Shown piece by piece: positions 1 through 10,612 of a DNA stretch of 64,000 bases (its first letter is position 1; every line of letters starts with the position of its first letter). The DNA is taken from contig JBANAY010000004.1 in the NCBI GenBank assembly GCA_037952775.1, positions 13,516,001-13,580,000 of the forward strand. The letters are read 5' to 3'. The notes beneath the pieces are model-generated. The model saw nothing but the letters and a program-made list of their open reading frames with translations, did no database searches and was not told the origin of the DNA. The translations under genes were made by a program, and so were the position numbers. The DNA comes from Clonostachys chloroleuca (taxonomy: Eukaryota; Ascomycota; Sordariomycetes; Hypocreales; Bionectriaceae).

Positions 1-3000
1 TGTGTTGTGTCGGGACGATCGGGCAGCATGTGGATGCAAGGCCTCGGCCGATGTGAGGGCGCAGGGCGACTCGACGATGTGTGAGGAAACATGGAACCGA
101 CATACCTGGCAGATCATGTGCTCTCTCGCTCAGATCACGAGTTTTGGCTCCTCTCACGTGTTTGGCGTGATCAACTCGTGATATCGCTGGGTCTTGGTCG
201 TCTAAGTACTGCGCCGATGCGCGAATCGCAACCACGCCCCAGAACAGCGAGAAAAAAGGTGCGCGAGTCGGGGGCCAGCAAGAGGAGGCTAGGTGAAGGC
301 GATCTTCAACGCGATATTTGCCGATTTCCAAAAGCTGGGATCCTGAGATATATGGCCGTATCACCCAGATACGTGATAGCAGGCGGCTTGGGGTCATAGG
401 TTGGGTCACGCGGTAGAGGGAGGGAATAAAACACGTGAGCGAGGAGGCGGCTGGGCGCTGGGTCAGTTCTCCGTATTTATTATCGATACTGCAAGGCGGG
501 ACCCCCTTGGCCGGCGATGGGCGCTGGCGGGTGCGACCCAGTGCCCATAGCGAGGGGCGGTCGCTGCCTGAGGCTCCTACCCAATTTCCCCCTCCTTGCC
601 CTCTCAGAGGGTGCCGGGGTGGCCAATCAGCGGGCTGTGTTTGGCACCTGTTCTTGCCATGACTGCCTCAGCGCAGCAGCTCCCTGCCTCAACTAACTCA
701 AACCATCAATCTGCCATCCACCGGCGAAGTACTTGCACGGTATCCACCCCCACCTGACCAACAGCACCCCAGAGGCAAACAGCCAAGCAAGGCAGCCTCC
801 CAAGCTCCCGCCCGCTTGCACGAACTGCTGGCTGTGATGAATCAAATGCAGCCGCTGACTGGCTGGTTGTCATGACCAGCAAGCCCAAGTTGGTCCCTCC
901 AACCACGATCAGCTCTGATCACCACCACCCCAGCTCATGGCTGATAGCCACCACAAAGGTGGTAGCCGCGTATGTACTCGCTGAGCCTTAGTCAACCCAC
1001 CACTCATTCCCTTTATTCAGCCTCCACGCCACACCAGGTTTCCATTCAGCTAAGTCAACTCATCGAATGCGCCTATTCAGCTAGCCCAGGTACTGCTGAA
1101 ACATGTCTGCCCACCAACTGCATTCAGGCAGCCATCAATCTGCGCACTGTCTGTGCAACTTTCCTCTTCCAACAAGGCTGGCTCTGCCTTGGCGCGACCT
1201 CCCAGTTTTCTTGACATCTTCCACTTTCTAGCTACAGGGTTCCGCGCTGAGCGCGAGATGTACTCATATTACCATCTCCAACACTGTAAGAAAGAGGTGT
1301 GGATGCTCGCGGCCTTGGCTCGTACCTCCCCGGTCAACATGGGCAGAAGCAGCCGGCCCTTTTGGGATAAAACCCGTCGCCGCCCTTGCTCAAGCTTACT
1401 ACTTCTGACTGTGATTTCTTGCTCTTGAGGCGGCTATATTCACCATCTTGCGCGCTTCCACTGCTCCAGCAAGATTTTGGCTTCGTTCCTGGTCATAGGT
1501 CGCTACCTTCTCGTCAGTTCAGTAAGCTCAAAATTTGAGATCCCGTTCAAGGCCTTCTCCTACCACAGCATGGCTTTTGAAACAACCAAGAGAAACAGCG
1601 TTGGATAGGATTTCCTTTTCCAACACCAACACCGAGAACCAGAACCTCGATTTGCAAGAGGTGCAGCTGGGAGCGCCGGGTTGGAGCTCCCTACCAGCTC
1701 GTGCCTGATAACATCAATAGCAACAGTTGGTTGTGAGCATCTTACACTGACAAGCGACTGACATAATACATGGCACACCCAGAACCTCCAGCGTTCAATT
1801 TTGACGCAATATCCAAGCATTCAACCCAGTAATAAATACAATATCAAGGCTAAATATCGTAGAGTATCTATTCTTTTCTTATTGTTAGGTTAAGTGTTAT
1901 CAACAAGAAAAATGAGCCCCTACCTTACGTGAAAAAGCTTTGTTCAGTGTGCCATGTTTTATGTCAACCACTTGGCTGATAGCTCACCTAAAAGCGGCAC
2001 AGCTCAGCGACTGAGAGTGGGCCCAGAATTGACGAGCAACATCTCCTTGCGAATTCCATCCCTCCATCACCTGACCCAAATCGTATCATTTGATACTAGC
2101 CCACAGCATGAGTGAAACATTGAGCATTCCCATGCCCTTTCTCGAAACAATGCCATCGCTAGCGGAGGGCTGTGGCTGCTGTGCCGTTCCACGCCGCCAT
2201 CAAGCACTCGCGGGCATAGAGCCGAGATGGCCCCTTATCTGATGTCTTGGCCTACCAACAGTCGTATGCAGGTCACGTCAAGTGATTTGCTAGCCCCTGT
2301 GGACCTTCTGAAATGCTGCATGAGCCAACATGATGACATTTGAGACATCCATCCGATCCATCCTTTCTGACGACAGCCACCAACATGCAGCTAACAGGCA
2401 AGGTGACTGTCCATTGTAGGAGCAGCCTCTTAATTGTCCCGAAAACCCGGCGGATGCTTGCGCCTGCTAGGTCAAGTCCATGGATGCCAAATACTACTCA
2501 ACTAGGTTGAAGATACTCTATTATGGCGGGATGGTTGGGTACATGAAGGCTCCCTCTAGCAGCAGGGATGCGGCAAGCTCAGTGTAAGCCCGTGTCATTG
2601 GCGTTGAGATACACAGCTCTCTGCGGACAAACAAGCAACCATTTCCCAATTTATTGTATTTTGATCCTAGACATAGGTAGTTCTTGTGCCACAGCAGCTT
2701 TAATCTCAATCATGTTCCCTCTGACATACCTTGGAGCGAGATAATAAATTTGAAAGAGCGTCGCCGAGGTACTTCAGCTTAGGTATCTTATCGGATGTTA
2801 ATCCGGCCCCGCGATAACGTCACAGAGGCCCTGTAGCCAGCCCAACACCGTCCTGGCATGCATCCAGGAACTCTGCTCACCAACGACCGAGAAAGGCTTC
2901 TCGTGACACAAGACTCGAGGGCTTCTTCTCCGGAATTGGTGCCGTTCAGATGATCCCATGTTCATTGCACTCCGCTTTACCGGCCAACCTCACACCGTCG

Positions 3001-3019
3001 CCTCTTGTGCACTTCCACC
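1..3019. other. Intergenic, no gene recognised
   Basis: Both strands carry only short open frames (up to about 100 codons) with no recognisable domain, splice pattern or codon style. The last 250 bases before 3020 must hold the promoter and leader of the GID9 gene and include AGGTA-type motifs near 2768-2787. The left end of the window could hide the edge of a gene, but nothing supports one. Confidence 0.6.
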
Positions 3020-4425
3020 ATGGCCAGTCACGAGTCCTCCGCCATTAAGCACAACGACCACCTGCTTCTTGTAAGTGCCCACATCCGCCCGTCTCTCTCT
3101 CTCCCTCTGCTTCGAGCTATTGCATATCATTATTAAGCTAACAAATATGCTTTTCTTGCTCTTGAATTGCAGGACCAGCCGCTCCTCCGCCTCCCGAACG
3201 AGCTCCTCCGCAAGAACTTCCGGTCAGCCCACTTTGTAATCGAGAGAGACACATCGGCGCTCAAGAACCTCCTCAAGGAATCCGCCACCGCCGCAGTGTC
3301 CGGCCGGGCCTCGCAGCAGGATGTCCTCAAGAACCTCGACGCCATGATCACCCGCATGCGGGGGGTCAAGCGCAAGCTGTCCCAGTACGCGGGCGAGGAG
3401 GCCCGTCTGCACGAGCACACCGCCGCCCGCATCCAGCACCTCGACGACCTCTACGGCATCAACACCGTCGAGGACGTCAAGTACGAGTCGTGGAGTAGGA
3501 AGAGGCTGGATAGGCTGATTGCCGATTACTTTCTCCGGAACGGGTTTCACGAGAGCGCCAAGCAGCTGGCCAAGGAACGAAACATGGAGCGGTTGGTGGA
3601 TGTCGAAACCTTTGAGAGCATGGGACGGATCCGACTCGCCCTGCTGGGCGGGAGCGTTACGGAAGCTCTGGCCTGGTGCGCAGAGAATAAGAAGGAGCTT
3701 CGGAAGATGGAGGTATGATCTCAAATCACCCGCTCAATAGCCCATCTCAACCAGTCACTAACATGCCGAGGTATAGTGCAAGCTGGAGTTCATGTTACGG
3801 CTCCAGCAGTACATCGAGCTCATCCGGGCAGGCACCCAGCCCAAGCTCGTCGAGGCCATCACCCACGCCAAGAAGCATCTAATCCCCTACCGCAGCCAGC
3901 ACCCTAGGGAGGTCGCCCAGGCCTGCGGTCTCCTCGCCCTCCCCCCAACTCTCGCAACGCGGAGGACTGCTATGCCGACCTCTACCGCCCTCGCTGGACC
4001 GAGCTGGCCGACCTCTTCACCACTACCCATAACCAACTGCTCTCCCTCCCCTCCGTGCCGCTTCTTCACATCGCCCTCTCATCCGGTCTCTCCGCCCTCA
4101 AGACACCAGCCTGCCACGCCTCTACAACGAACCAGGGGGTGGCTCTGTGCGCGCCCACCAGGACGACAACAGCTCCCAGGACCGCGGCGTCTGCCCCATC
4201 TGCTCGACAGAGCTCAACGACCTCGCCAAGTATGTGCCGTACGCCCATCACACCAACAGCCACGTCCAGCCCGACCTGGTCATGTTCCCCTCCGGGAAGA
4301 CATGCAGCAAGCAGCGCCTCATCGACGAGGCCAAGAAGGCCGGCCTTCCCTCGTGCCAGGTCAAGGACCCGATGACGGGCACGCTGCACCACCAAGAGGA
4401 CCTCAAGAAGGTGTACATAACATAA
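3020..4425 (+). CDS. fyv10: GID/CTLH ubiquitin ligase RING subunit Gid9/Fyv10 (MAEA), with two apparent 1-base deletions
   Basis: Catalytic RING-type subunit of the GID/CTLH E3 ligase, which in yeast marks gluconeogenic enzymes for degradation. Exons are 3020-3070, 3173-3712 and 3777-4425; both introns have clean GT/AG ends. The protein would be about 413 residues. LisH lies near residues 126-156 ([13 protein letters not shown]), CTLH/CRA follows, and the Gid-type RING is near 335-400 (VCPICSTEL ... [10 protein letters not shown], ending KKVYIT). The third exon changes frame twice, each time by one missing base: in the C6 run at 3941-3946 (frame of LLALP to frame of [10 protein letters not shown]) and in the G5 run at 4135-4139 (ACHAS frame to the RAHQDDN frame). 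Conserved sequence continues on both sides of both breaks, so the gene is probably intact in the organism. Family assignment is firm; the breaks are seen directly, their cause is inferred. Confidence 0.9.
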
Positions 4426-5702
4426 CAAGCATTCTTTTCATGTTCTCATTTCCATGCCTCCCAGTTGGCATACGGGAGAGGAAAGGGCGGGGGCGTTTCA
4501 ACGTATTATTGATTTACAGCAGGGCTTCATCACTTTTTATTTTATCCATGGGTTGGGTGCAACAGCAGCATTGATTACATTTCCTTCGTGAGTTCCTGGA
4601 GAGGAGGTCGTCAAGGTAGCACGATATCAATTCCTCTCAATCTGGCGATTGAAAGTAGGAGGCATTTCATAACAGCCAAAATTAGCATTAGCAACGGAAA
4701 GAGGACACCTCCAGCGTATTCAGAGTTCTGCATTCATCTATCCCATTTCCATTTTCCATTTCCATTTTCCAAGCATCCCGATAATGAGTGTAGAGTTTTG
4801 GATGTGCAATACCAATATCGTATCGGTAAACCTTGTATGCGTGACCAAGAAGATAAAAGACAGGACGAGAAGAGAAAAAAAAAGAAACCGAGAAAAAGGA
4901 GAAGAGGACACCACGCATAGTAGAACACAAGAATCCATTTCGCAACGGGGCCCCGATACAACGGAAACAAGACCCCCCTTTTCTTTCCCCTTCGGCAACA
5001 GAAACCAACCTCGCACAAGAAGAGCATTAGAAACCGCGCCAAGCCCATCCGCCCTTCCTATTAAAAAAAAAAAAAAAAAGAAAAAGAAACCGAATAGTTC
5101 CGTCGAATCAATGCAGAATCGTTGACTCCAAAGCCCTAGGGGATAAAAACAGAACGACCAAGAAGCTTCCAACACCACACCCCATCCGATCCAGCACTTT
5201 CCCTTTCCCCCTTTCGTGACGAAAAATATCAGATTACCGAGTAAAAAGCGACGAGCCAAAATTGATAAAATTTGAAAACTCCGTTCCAACCCTTTCCGAT
5301 CTCCATAGTAGTACACCACCTTCAAACAAGGAAATGAGTCACGACCTAAAGGGGGAGAGGGCAGAGTTGCCATCCTGAGAGGATCTGGGTATGTTGTTGA
5401 TTTTTTTTCTTATTCCGTCGTCCGCGGGAAAACTGGAAAGAGCGAAGCTGGGGGGGTTCCGAAGAAGATCCGTCCCGTTATTTTAAAAAGACAGATATAG
5501 GGGACGGGAGAAGTAGAAGGGTTGCTTCAGTATATTTTGCTGCTGCTCTTCCGGCTTCTTAATATTCCTTTTATTTTTCTTCATGTAGAACGTCGAGGGT
5601 TGTCGACCTCCATTCCGCCTTGCCAACCCCACTGCCCAATGTTCCCAAGTTTCCCTTGTTACTTCACTGCATCGGGTCCATTCGGCATCCACGCACAGCG
5701 TC
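4426..5702. other. Intergenic between convergent genes, 3' UTRs
   Basis: This holds the 3' ends of the GID9 (+) and Pop2 (-) transcripts. It has purine-rich stretches near 4840-4910 and an A17 run at about 5063-5079. Open frames on both strands here are low-complexity and unconvincing. No gene is seen. Confidence 0.6.
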
Positions 5703-7264
5703 CTATCTGCTGTTGCCCGCAAATGCAAAGTTGCCAAAGACGCCGCCGCCACCCCCGGGCGTCATCGGCCCCATGTGGGCCAGGCCGTTGGTGTTGTGGC
5801 TCTGCGCCGCCGGGGTGGTCGCCAGGCCGATGGTGCCGTTGTTGGGCGTGCTCGGGGCTCCTCCGTTCTGGTTGTTGGATCCATTGGTCTGGCCGTCACC
5901 GCCGCCGCCGCCCTGGCTCATCATGGGGGGCATGACGAGGTGGCTGGAGTCGGGGATCCCAAGACCCCAGACCTTGCCGACGTGCTCGTCGGGGATCTCG
6001 CCATTAAAGATTTTGTCCCGCATCTGGAAGAACACCTTGCCAGTGAGCAGCGAGTCCGAGCCGGCCTGATGAGCCGACCCAACACGCTTAATCTTGAGCG
6101 TCTCCGCGATGTTCTCGAGCCCAGACTTGTGCTCGAACTTTTGTAGAATGTCAGCAACGCCAGGATCGAGGGGTGTCAGGAACCCTGAGTTGTGAAGCTT
6201 GATGGCAAACTTCATAAGGTGCTTGACGTCGTATGTGCTAGGGAAGTAAAGCTTCATCTTGTGGTCAAAGTCGACCTCGTCGTTGGGGAGAGCAGAGCAT
6301 ATTAATAACTTGGTCAAATACCCAAAGTCATATCCTCCATGGAAAGAGATCCACCTAACATTGTCGAAGCAGACCATGCCAGATGGAATGAGAAGAGCAG
6401 CGAAAGCGTGAGGGTCGATTCCGTCTCGTTCCAAGAGGTTGAAATCAATGCCGGCCTGCTGCAGGGACTCGATCGACTTTTCGTTGTACATATCCTCCTT
6501 GAGGGAGAACTTGAAGTTGAACTGCCACGAGCATGGGAACGCGGCCTGGTTAGTGTTCCGTCGTCCACCCGGCCCCAAGTCGATATCTGTGGATGCTGGC
6601 CTAGCGGGCGGCGTCTCGCCGTCCTCGTTGAACAACGTCAACCCGATCTGGATAACCTTGAGCATGTCCACGTTCGTTCGTAAGCATTGATAATGGTAGT
6701 CACTCTTCCCCCGAAATCCTCCCATCGGTCTTGATACGACACCGGGAAATTCGGTGTCCTATATAGTTGCATGTGTAAGCCAAAGGGGAAACACCTCAAC
6801 TTCAAGTGGGTGACTGCAGTCCTTACCATAGCAATGTAGGGATACTTGTCTACTAAATCTCGCAATACGGCCATCTCCTCGTTCAAGTTGTGAGCCCACA
6901 CCTCCCTTATCCTCCCTCGGCTCTGGTTGGGCCTGATATGCTGCTGCTCCGCGAGGCCGTGGTGGAGGTGGCCAGCGTGGTGAGGGGGCTGCATGCCAGC
7001 ACCGGGGCCATGCGCAAATCCCATCCGCGCACTCTGGCTGCCGAAGCCTGTGTCTGGAAAGCCGGCCCCCGCGCCATTCAGCCCAGCTGCGCCAAAGGCG
7101 TTGCCGTTTGCGCCGGAGAAGGGATTCATCTGAGCATTGGCGTTGAGGTATTGGTTCGCACCAAGCGGCCCGCCGTGGGGCTGGGCATGCGAGGGGAATC
7201 CAGGCTGATGGAACGGCGCGCCGACGCCAGGGCCGGCGCCGAAGGCCCGGATTGGAGGTGGCAT
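5703..7264 (-). CDS. pop2: CCR4-NOT deadenylase subunit Pop2/Caf1
   Basis: 3'-5' exoribonuclease of the CCR4-NOT complex that shortens mRNA poly(A) tails. Exons are 7264-6827 and 6758-5703, with a 68-nt intron (6759-6826). The protein is about 497 residues. A Gly/Asn/His-rich N-terminal region precedes the nuclease domain (about 125-410). The DEDD-type acidic residues are visible: D147 and E149 (AMDTEFPG, formed across the splice junction), D290 (GGYDFGYL) and D381 (AHQAGSDSLLTG, with H376). The C-terminal tail is rich in Gly, Asn and Pro. The ATG at 7264 is chosen because the family often begins MPPP, but the frame stays open and codon-like for about 80 codons further upstream to a TAG at 7505-7507 that coincides with a possible splice acceptor (TTAG). 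An upstream coding exon therefore cannot be excluded. Confidence 0.93.
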
Positions 7265-8042
7265 GTGGTCGTAGTAGGCCTGGGCTGGTCCAGGGACTAC
7301 GAAGCTCTGAGGATATTGATTGTGGAACGGCTCAAGACCCGGCGGCGGCGCAATTTGCTTGCGATGCGGGTTCCCTCGCCCTTGGCCTTGATTTCCTCCT
7401 CGGGTATTGCGTTTCGGTGCCGGGCGACTGTTGGTGGCAGGCTGCGGGAAGGAATGAGATGATGAAGGCGGCGGTTGTTGGGAGGTTCTGCCGGATGGCG
7501 GTTTCTAACGCGTCGTCGTTCTGGTCTGGAAGTTCTTCACACCGTCTCGCTTGTTACTCATTGAGTCCAAACTGGCGTGTGCGTGCGCCTCGGTCGCTAT
7601 GGATCCAATGCCAGGTTCGCACAGTAGCGAAAGGTCGAGGCCAGGCAGTGCCAGTTGGGCGTGATAAGGATACCTGATCGCGGGGAGGGGTCGGTGAGCC
7701 TGGCAAAATCCGGACAGGACGCAGTCGAGCTGGGCAATTTCGGATGGATTTTTGTCCACGGGAAATTATACAGATAAATGAATTCAAGTGCGGTGGCAAG
7801 ATAAGTGGTTGAGAGTGGGTTGAAGAGTAGTGTAGTCCAAATACTCTATTGAAGATGAAGTGTGAGGTGGAATGCAAGGGGAGGTCTGGAGGTGGTCCGT
7901 GCACTGACTTTGGAGTGCCGGAACTTCTGTGCTACTTTGTTCCGAGAAACGACTCGTCCGACACCCTCCAGTCCTCACGCTCGCCATCAATTGGATCCAG
8001 CTGCACCGATTGGCATCACCACACGACTGTTCAACCGGTAAA
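7265..8042. promoter_or_regulatory. Shared divergent promoter region of pop2 and the NDUFB3 gene
   Basis: This 0.8-kb stretch separates two divergent start codons, so both promoters should lie here. On the minus strand, 7264-7508 is open in the pop2 frame. A strong donor-like CAG/GTATCC lies near 7670 and a TTAG acceptor-like site lies at 7505-7508, which would fit an intron of about 169 nt in the pop2 leader. No specific operator is claimed. Confidence 0.45.
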
Positions 8043-8480
8043 ATGTTCGCCTCAAGGTAGGATTCCTCGCCCAGAACCAACCTGCACCCCCAAAAACTGA
8101 CAATTCCCTCGCAACAGGGTATTACGAGCGGCCCACGGGTCCAAAGCCAACATCACCGGTTTCAACATGCGCGCCTTCAAGGCCTCCACCGGCCAGCCCA
8201 GATACGATCCCTGGGAGCGAGCGTACGTCATCCTCACCATACAGGCCCTTTCCAGACCCGAACCGACCCCTTTGCATCTTCCCCGAGACTAACAAACCTC
8301 CCCAGTGAGGCATGGAGATACCAGGGCCCCTTCACCCGATGGAACCGATTCAAGGGAGGTCTCCCCGGCCTCGGGACAGCTTCCGTCGCCTTCGCCGGAT
8401 ACTGCCTCTACGAGCACTTCTTCCTCGAGGAGGAGCACCACCACGGGGATGACCACGGCCATGGCGAGGAGCACCACTAG
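8043..8480 (+). CDS. NADH:ubiquinone oxidoreductase (complex I) subunit NDUFB3/B12
   Basis: Small accessory subunit of the membrane arm of mitochondrial complex I. Exons are 8043-8056, 8118-8222 and 8306-8480, giving 97 residues. Both introns (61 and 83 nt) have GT/AG ends, and the frame closes exactly over both junctions. The protein starts MFASRVLRAAHG, contains the family signature around WERAEAWRYQGPFTR, then one hydrophobic helix (about 58-80) and an acidic His-rich tail (EEEHHHGDDHGHGEEHH). The first exon has only 14 bases, so simple ORF scans miss it. It is transcribed away from pop2. The fungal family is normally 85-100 residues, which matches. Confidence 0.9.
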
Positions 8481-9076
8481 ACACGGCGGCTACGCATTGA
8501 AGAGGGGGCGGGAAGGTGGAAAGAAAAGTGTACATATATATCGCACTCGCTCAACAGCTAGTGAGCAATTTTCTAGGGCAATCAATTCGGTCAAATCATG
8601 CAGAACGGCCGCCATGTGAAGCCAACACAAGAGCAGCCAGTTCCTACGTCTTGAGCAAGCCGAGCTAGAATCGACCAATGAGCGACATTCTATTTGAAGT
8701 GGGCACATGGCCTGCCTCATAACAACTCAAGGATGGTCACTTCGTTTCTGCTTCGCAGCCATCTCAATAAACAAATAACCACGTCTATCACTTTCGTTCT
8801 CTCATTAATTCGGAATTTCGAGTTGAGAACGCACCCGGGCTGCTATGGCTGAAGGTGAAGTTCTACAAAAGCATCACACGCAAATCATTCACCACCATGC
8901 ATGAATACGATTCATCTTTTTCTTTAATATAGTTCAATTTCAAACAGGTATTCTGCTTCATAACACCAGTTATGTATACGTGGGGATATCTTCCCAAGCG
9001 CCTTGAAACTCAGACCTCAATCCCAATCATAACGCCAAAATCAACGAGCTGGGGTATACCTTGCCAAAGATAATCT
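8481..9076. other. Intergenic between convergent genes
   Basis: Contains the 3' UTRs of the NDUFB3 gene and the coiled-coil gene. No coding or structural signal was seen. Confidence 0.6.
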
Positions 9077-10612
9077 CTAGCCTTGAATTGCCAATCCTTT
9101 TATTCCAAAACCTTGCACAATATCCAGAGCACCCTCAACCGCACTCTCTAATTCTCCCACTCTCTCTTTCAGGCCCTTGTTCTCATCTTTGAGTAAGGTA
9201 ACCGTATCCCATGCCACGCTGGCATCCTGACCAGAACAATTTCGACATGAAGCCACACTAGGTGAAGAGTTGACATCGCCCGATATGCCCTTAAACAATT
9301 TTTGAAAGGTGTTCATCTGTGTTGCCTGTGGCGTCGGAGGCTGCCTCACAACCCGAAGGGCTGGCGAGGCTGGAGACCTCGTTGGTGGCGGCAGCGCCTG
9401 GTCGACATGGCTGAGCTCCGTCACAGTAGTAACGATGGTGGGGCTGCGTGATCTTGAAAAGACGCTGGCTCCTTCGATGCTCTCCTCGTCCGTCTCAAAG
9501 CTCATATCCGACTTTGCAGTACAGACACTCCGTCTCCATTGTCTGTGCTTCTGATCCTCTTCCACGCCTAAATCTTCCGATGGTGTTGACTCGCCTGATA
9601 CAGACGTGAAGTTTTCGCGCGCCTGCCTCTCCTCCCGCCTCAGTCTCTTCTCGATCGCGAGTTCCTCCATCAAAGCTTGCATAGCAAGTTCCTGTTCGGC
9701 GGCTTTCTGCGCCATGCCCTCCAGCTGAATCCTGAGATGGTGCATTCTCGTCTCGGCTTCCTCCTTTTCGTCATCCTGAACGCCATGCTCTGCCTTGAGT
9801 TCTTGGTAGTCAATCGTCTTTTGCTGGTACGCAGACTGGAAACGCTCCAATAATCCCTTGGCAGTCATTTGAAGATTCTTATATGCAGCGGGCGAGAAGG
9901 TATTTGAATTCGCGTCGGCACCCCCGGGATACAGTGCACTCTCTATGTCCATTGAAATGAGTTCGTCGTCCTGAGGCACCACAACTGGATTGGACGTCGA
10001 TCGCCCCTTGAATGCGGCCATGGACGAGGCGAAGAAGGCGAATCGAGAGCTCCCAGCTGGTGATGAGGGCTTAGAGCTAGGCGTCCGACTGCCTCCCTGG
10101 AACTTGGCTGGACGTGTCGGCGTGGTATCTGGCGAACTCGCGTGCTGGTCTTGGCTCTCGGACAACGAGGGGCTTCGCCATGGTAATCCGCGATCTCGAG
10201 GGCTATTCGCCGGTTTCTTCTTGTCTCCGGTGTACGACATTTCGACGCTTGTGGGATCAGGGCCCGGGCTGATATCAGGAGGCTCGGTGAAAGTCAGGGA
10301 CTGGCGCAGAGGCGACCGCTGTTTAGTTGGGGAACCGCTCTCCGGCCGGCTGGTAAACAAGTATTCGCGTTGCCTAGAAGCTCCAACGGGGGAGGCAGGA
10401 CTAGGAGTGAAGGGACTTGCAGAATCGGCCAAGATCCCGTCGCACTGCAAACTCAGGGGAGGAGGCGAGGTTAATGCGGTCTGTACTGTGCGAAATAATC
10501 GAGGACGGTCATGATAGCTCTGCTCTTGGAGCTGGCTGTAGGCGTTATGACCGCGACGCCCCTGGACAGGGGATCCATCCTCCATCGCATGGGAGCCTAG
10601 CTGTTCTAGCAT
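9077..10612 (-). CDS. Conserved-looking Ser/Pro-rich coiled-coil protein of unknown function
   Basis: Single-exon frame of 511 codons that I do not recognise by name. Residues 1-210 are Ser/Pro-rich and probably disordered, with several SPxK/R and TP sites (possible proline-directed kinase targets). Residues about 240-340 form a strong coiled coil rich in Glu, Gln, Lys and Arg (YQELKAEHGV ... EELAIEKRLRREER). A Ser-rich linker follows. The last 60 residues include a CRNCS pair and a second heptad-like segment (LKDENKGLKERVGELE) ending GFGIKGLAIQG. Length and composition make a chance frame very unlikely. A second in-frame ATG at codon 10 is an alternative start. It could be a cytoskeletal or scaffold protein, but that is a guess. 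Confidence 0.8.
   Translation of the reverse strand: MLEQLGSHAMEDGSPVQGRRGHNAYSQLQEQSYHDRPRLFRTVQTALTSPPPLSLQCDGILADSASPFTPSPASPVGASRQREYLFTSRPESGSPTKQRSPLRQSLTFTEPPDISPGPDPTSVEMSYTGDKKKPANSPRDRGLPWRSPSLSESQDQHASSPDTTPTRPAKFQGGSRTPSSKPSSPAGSSRFAFFASSMAAFKGRSTSNPVVVPQDDELISMDIESALYPGGADANSNTFSPAAYKNLQMTAKGLLERFQSAYQQKTIDYQELKAEHGVQDDEKEEAETRMHHLRIQLEGMAQKAAEQELAMQALMEELAIEKRLRREERQARENFTSVSGESTPSEDLGVEEDQKHRQWRRSVCTAKSDMSFETDEESIEGASVFSRSRSPTIVTTVTELSHVDQALPPPTRSPASPALRVVRQPPTPQATQMNTFQKLFKGISGDVNSSPSVASCRNCSGQDASVAWDTVTLLKDENKGLKERVGELESAVEGALDIVQGFGIKGLAIQG

Noticed and set aside
3224..3724. Minus-strand frame over GID9 exon 2
   Set aside because: Antisense shadow of a clearly coding exon with strong third-position GC.
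4738..5373. 211-codon minus-strand frame between GID9 and pop2
   Set aside because: Phe/Leu/Ser-rich translation of purine/pyrimidine-biased 3' UTR, including a poly-Phe run from poly(A).
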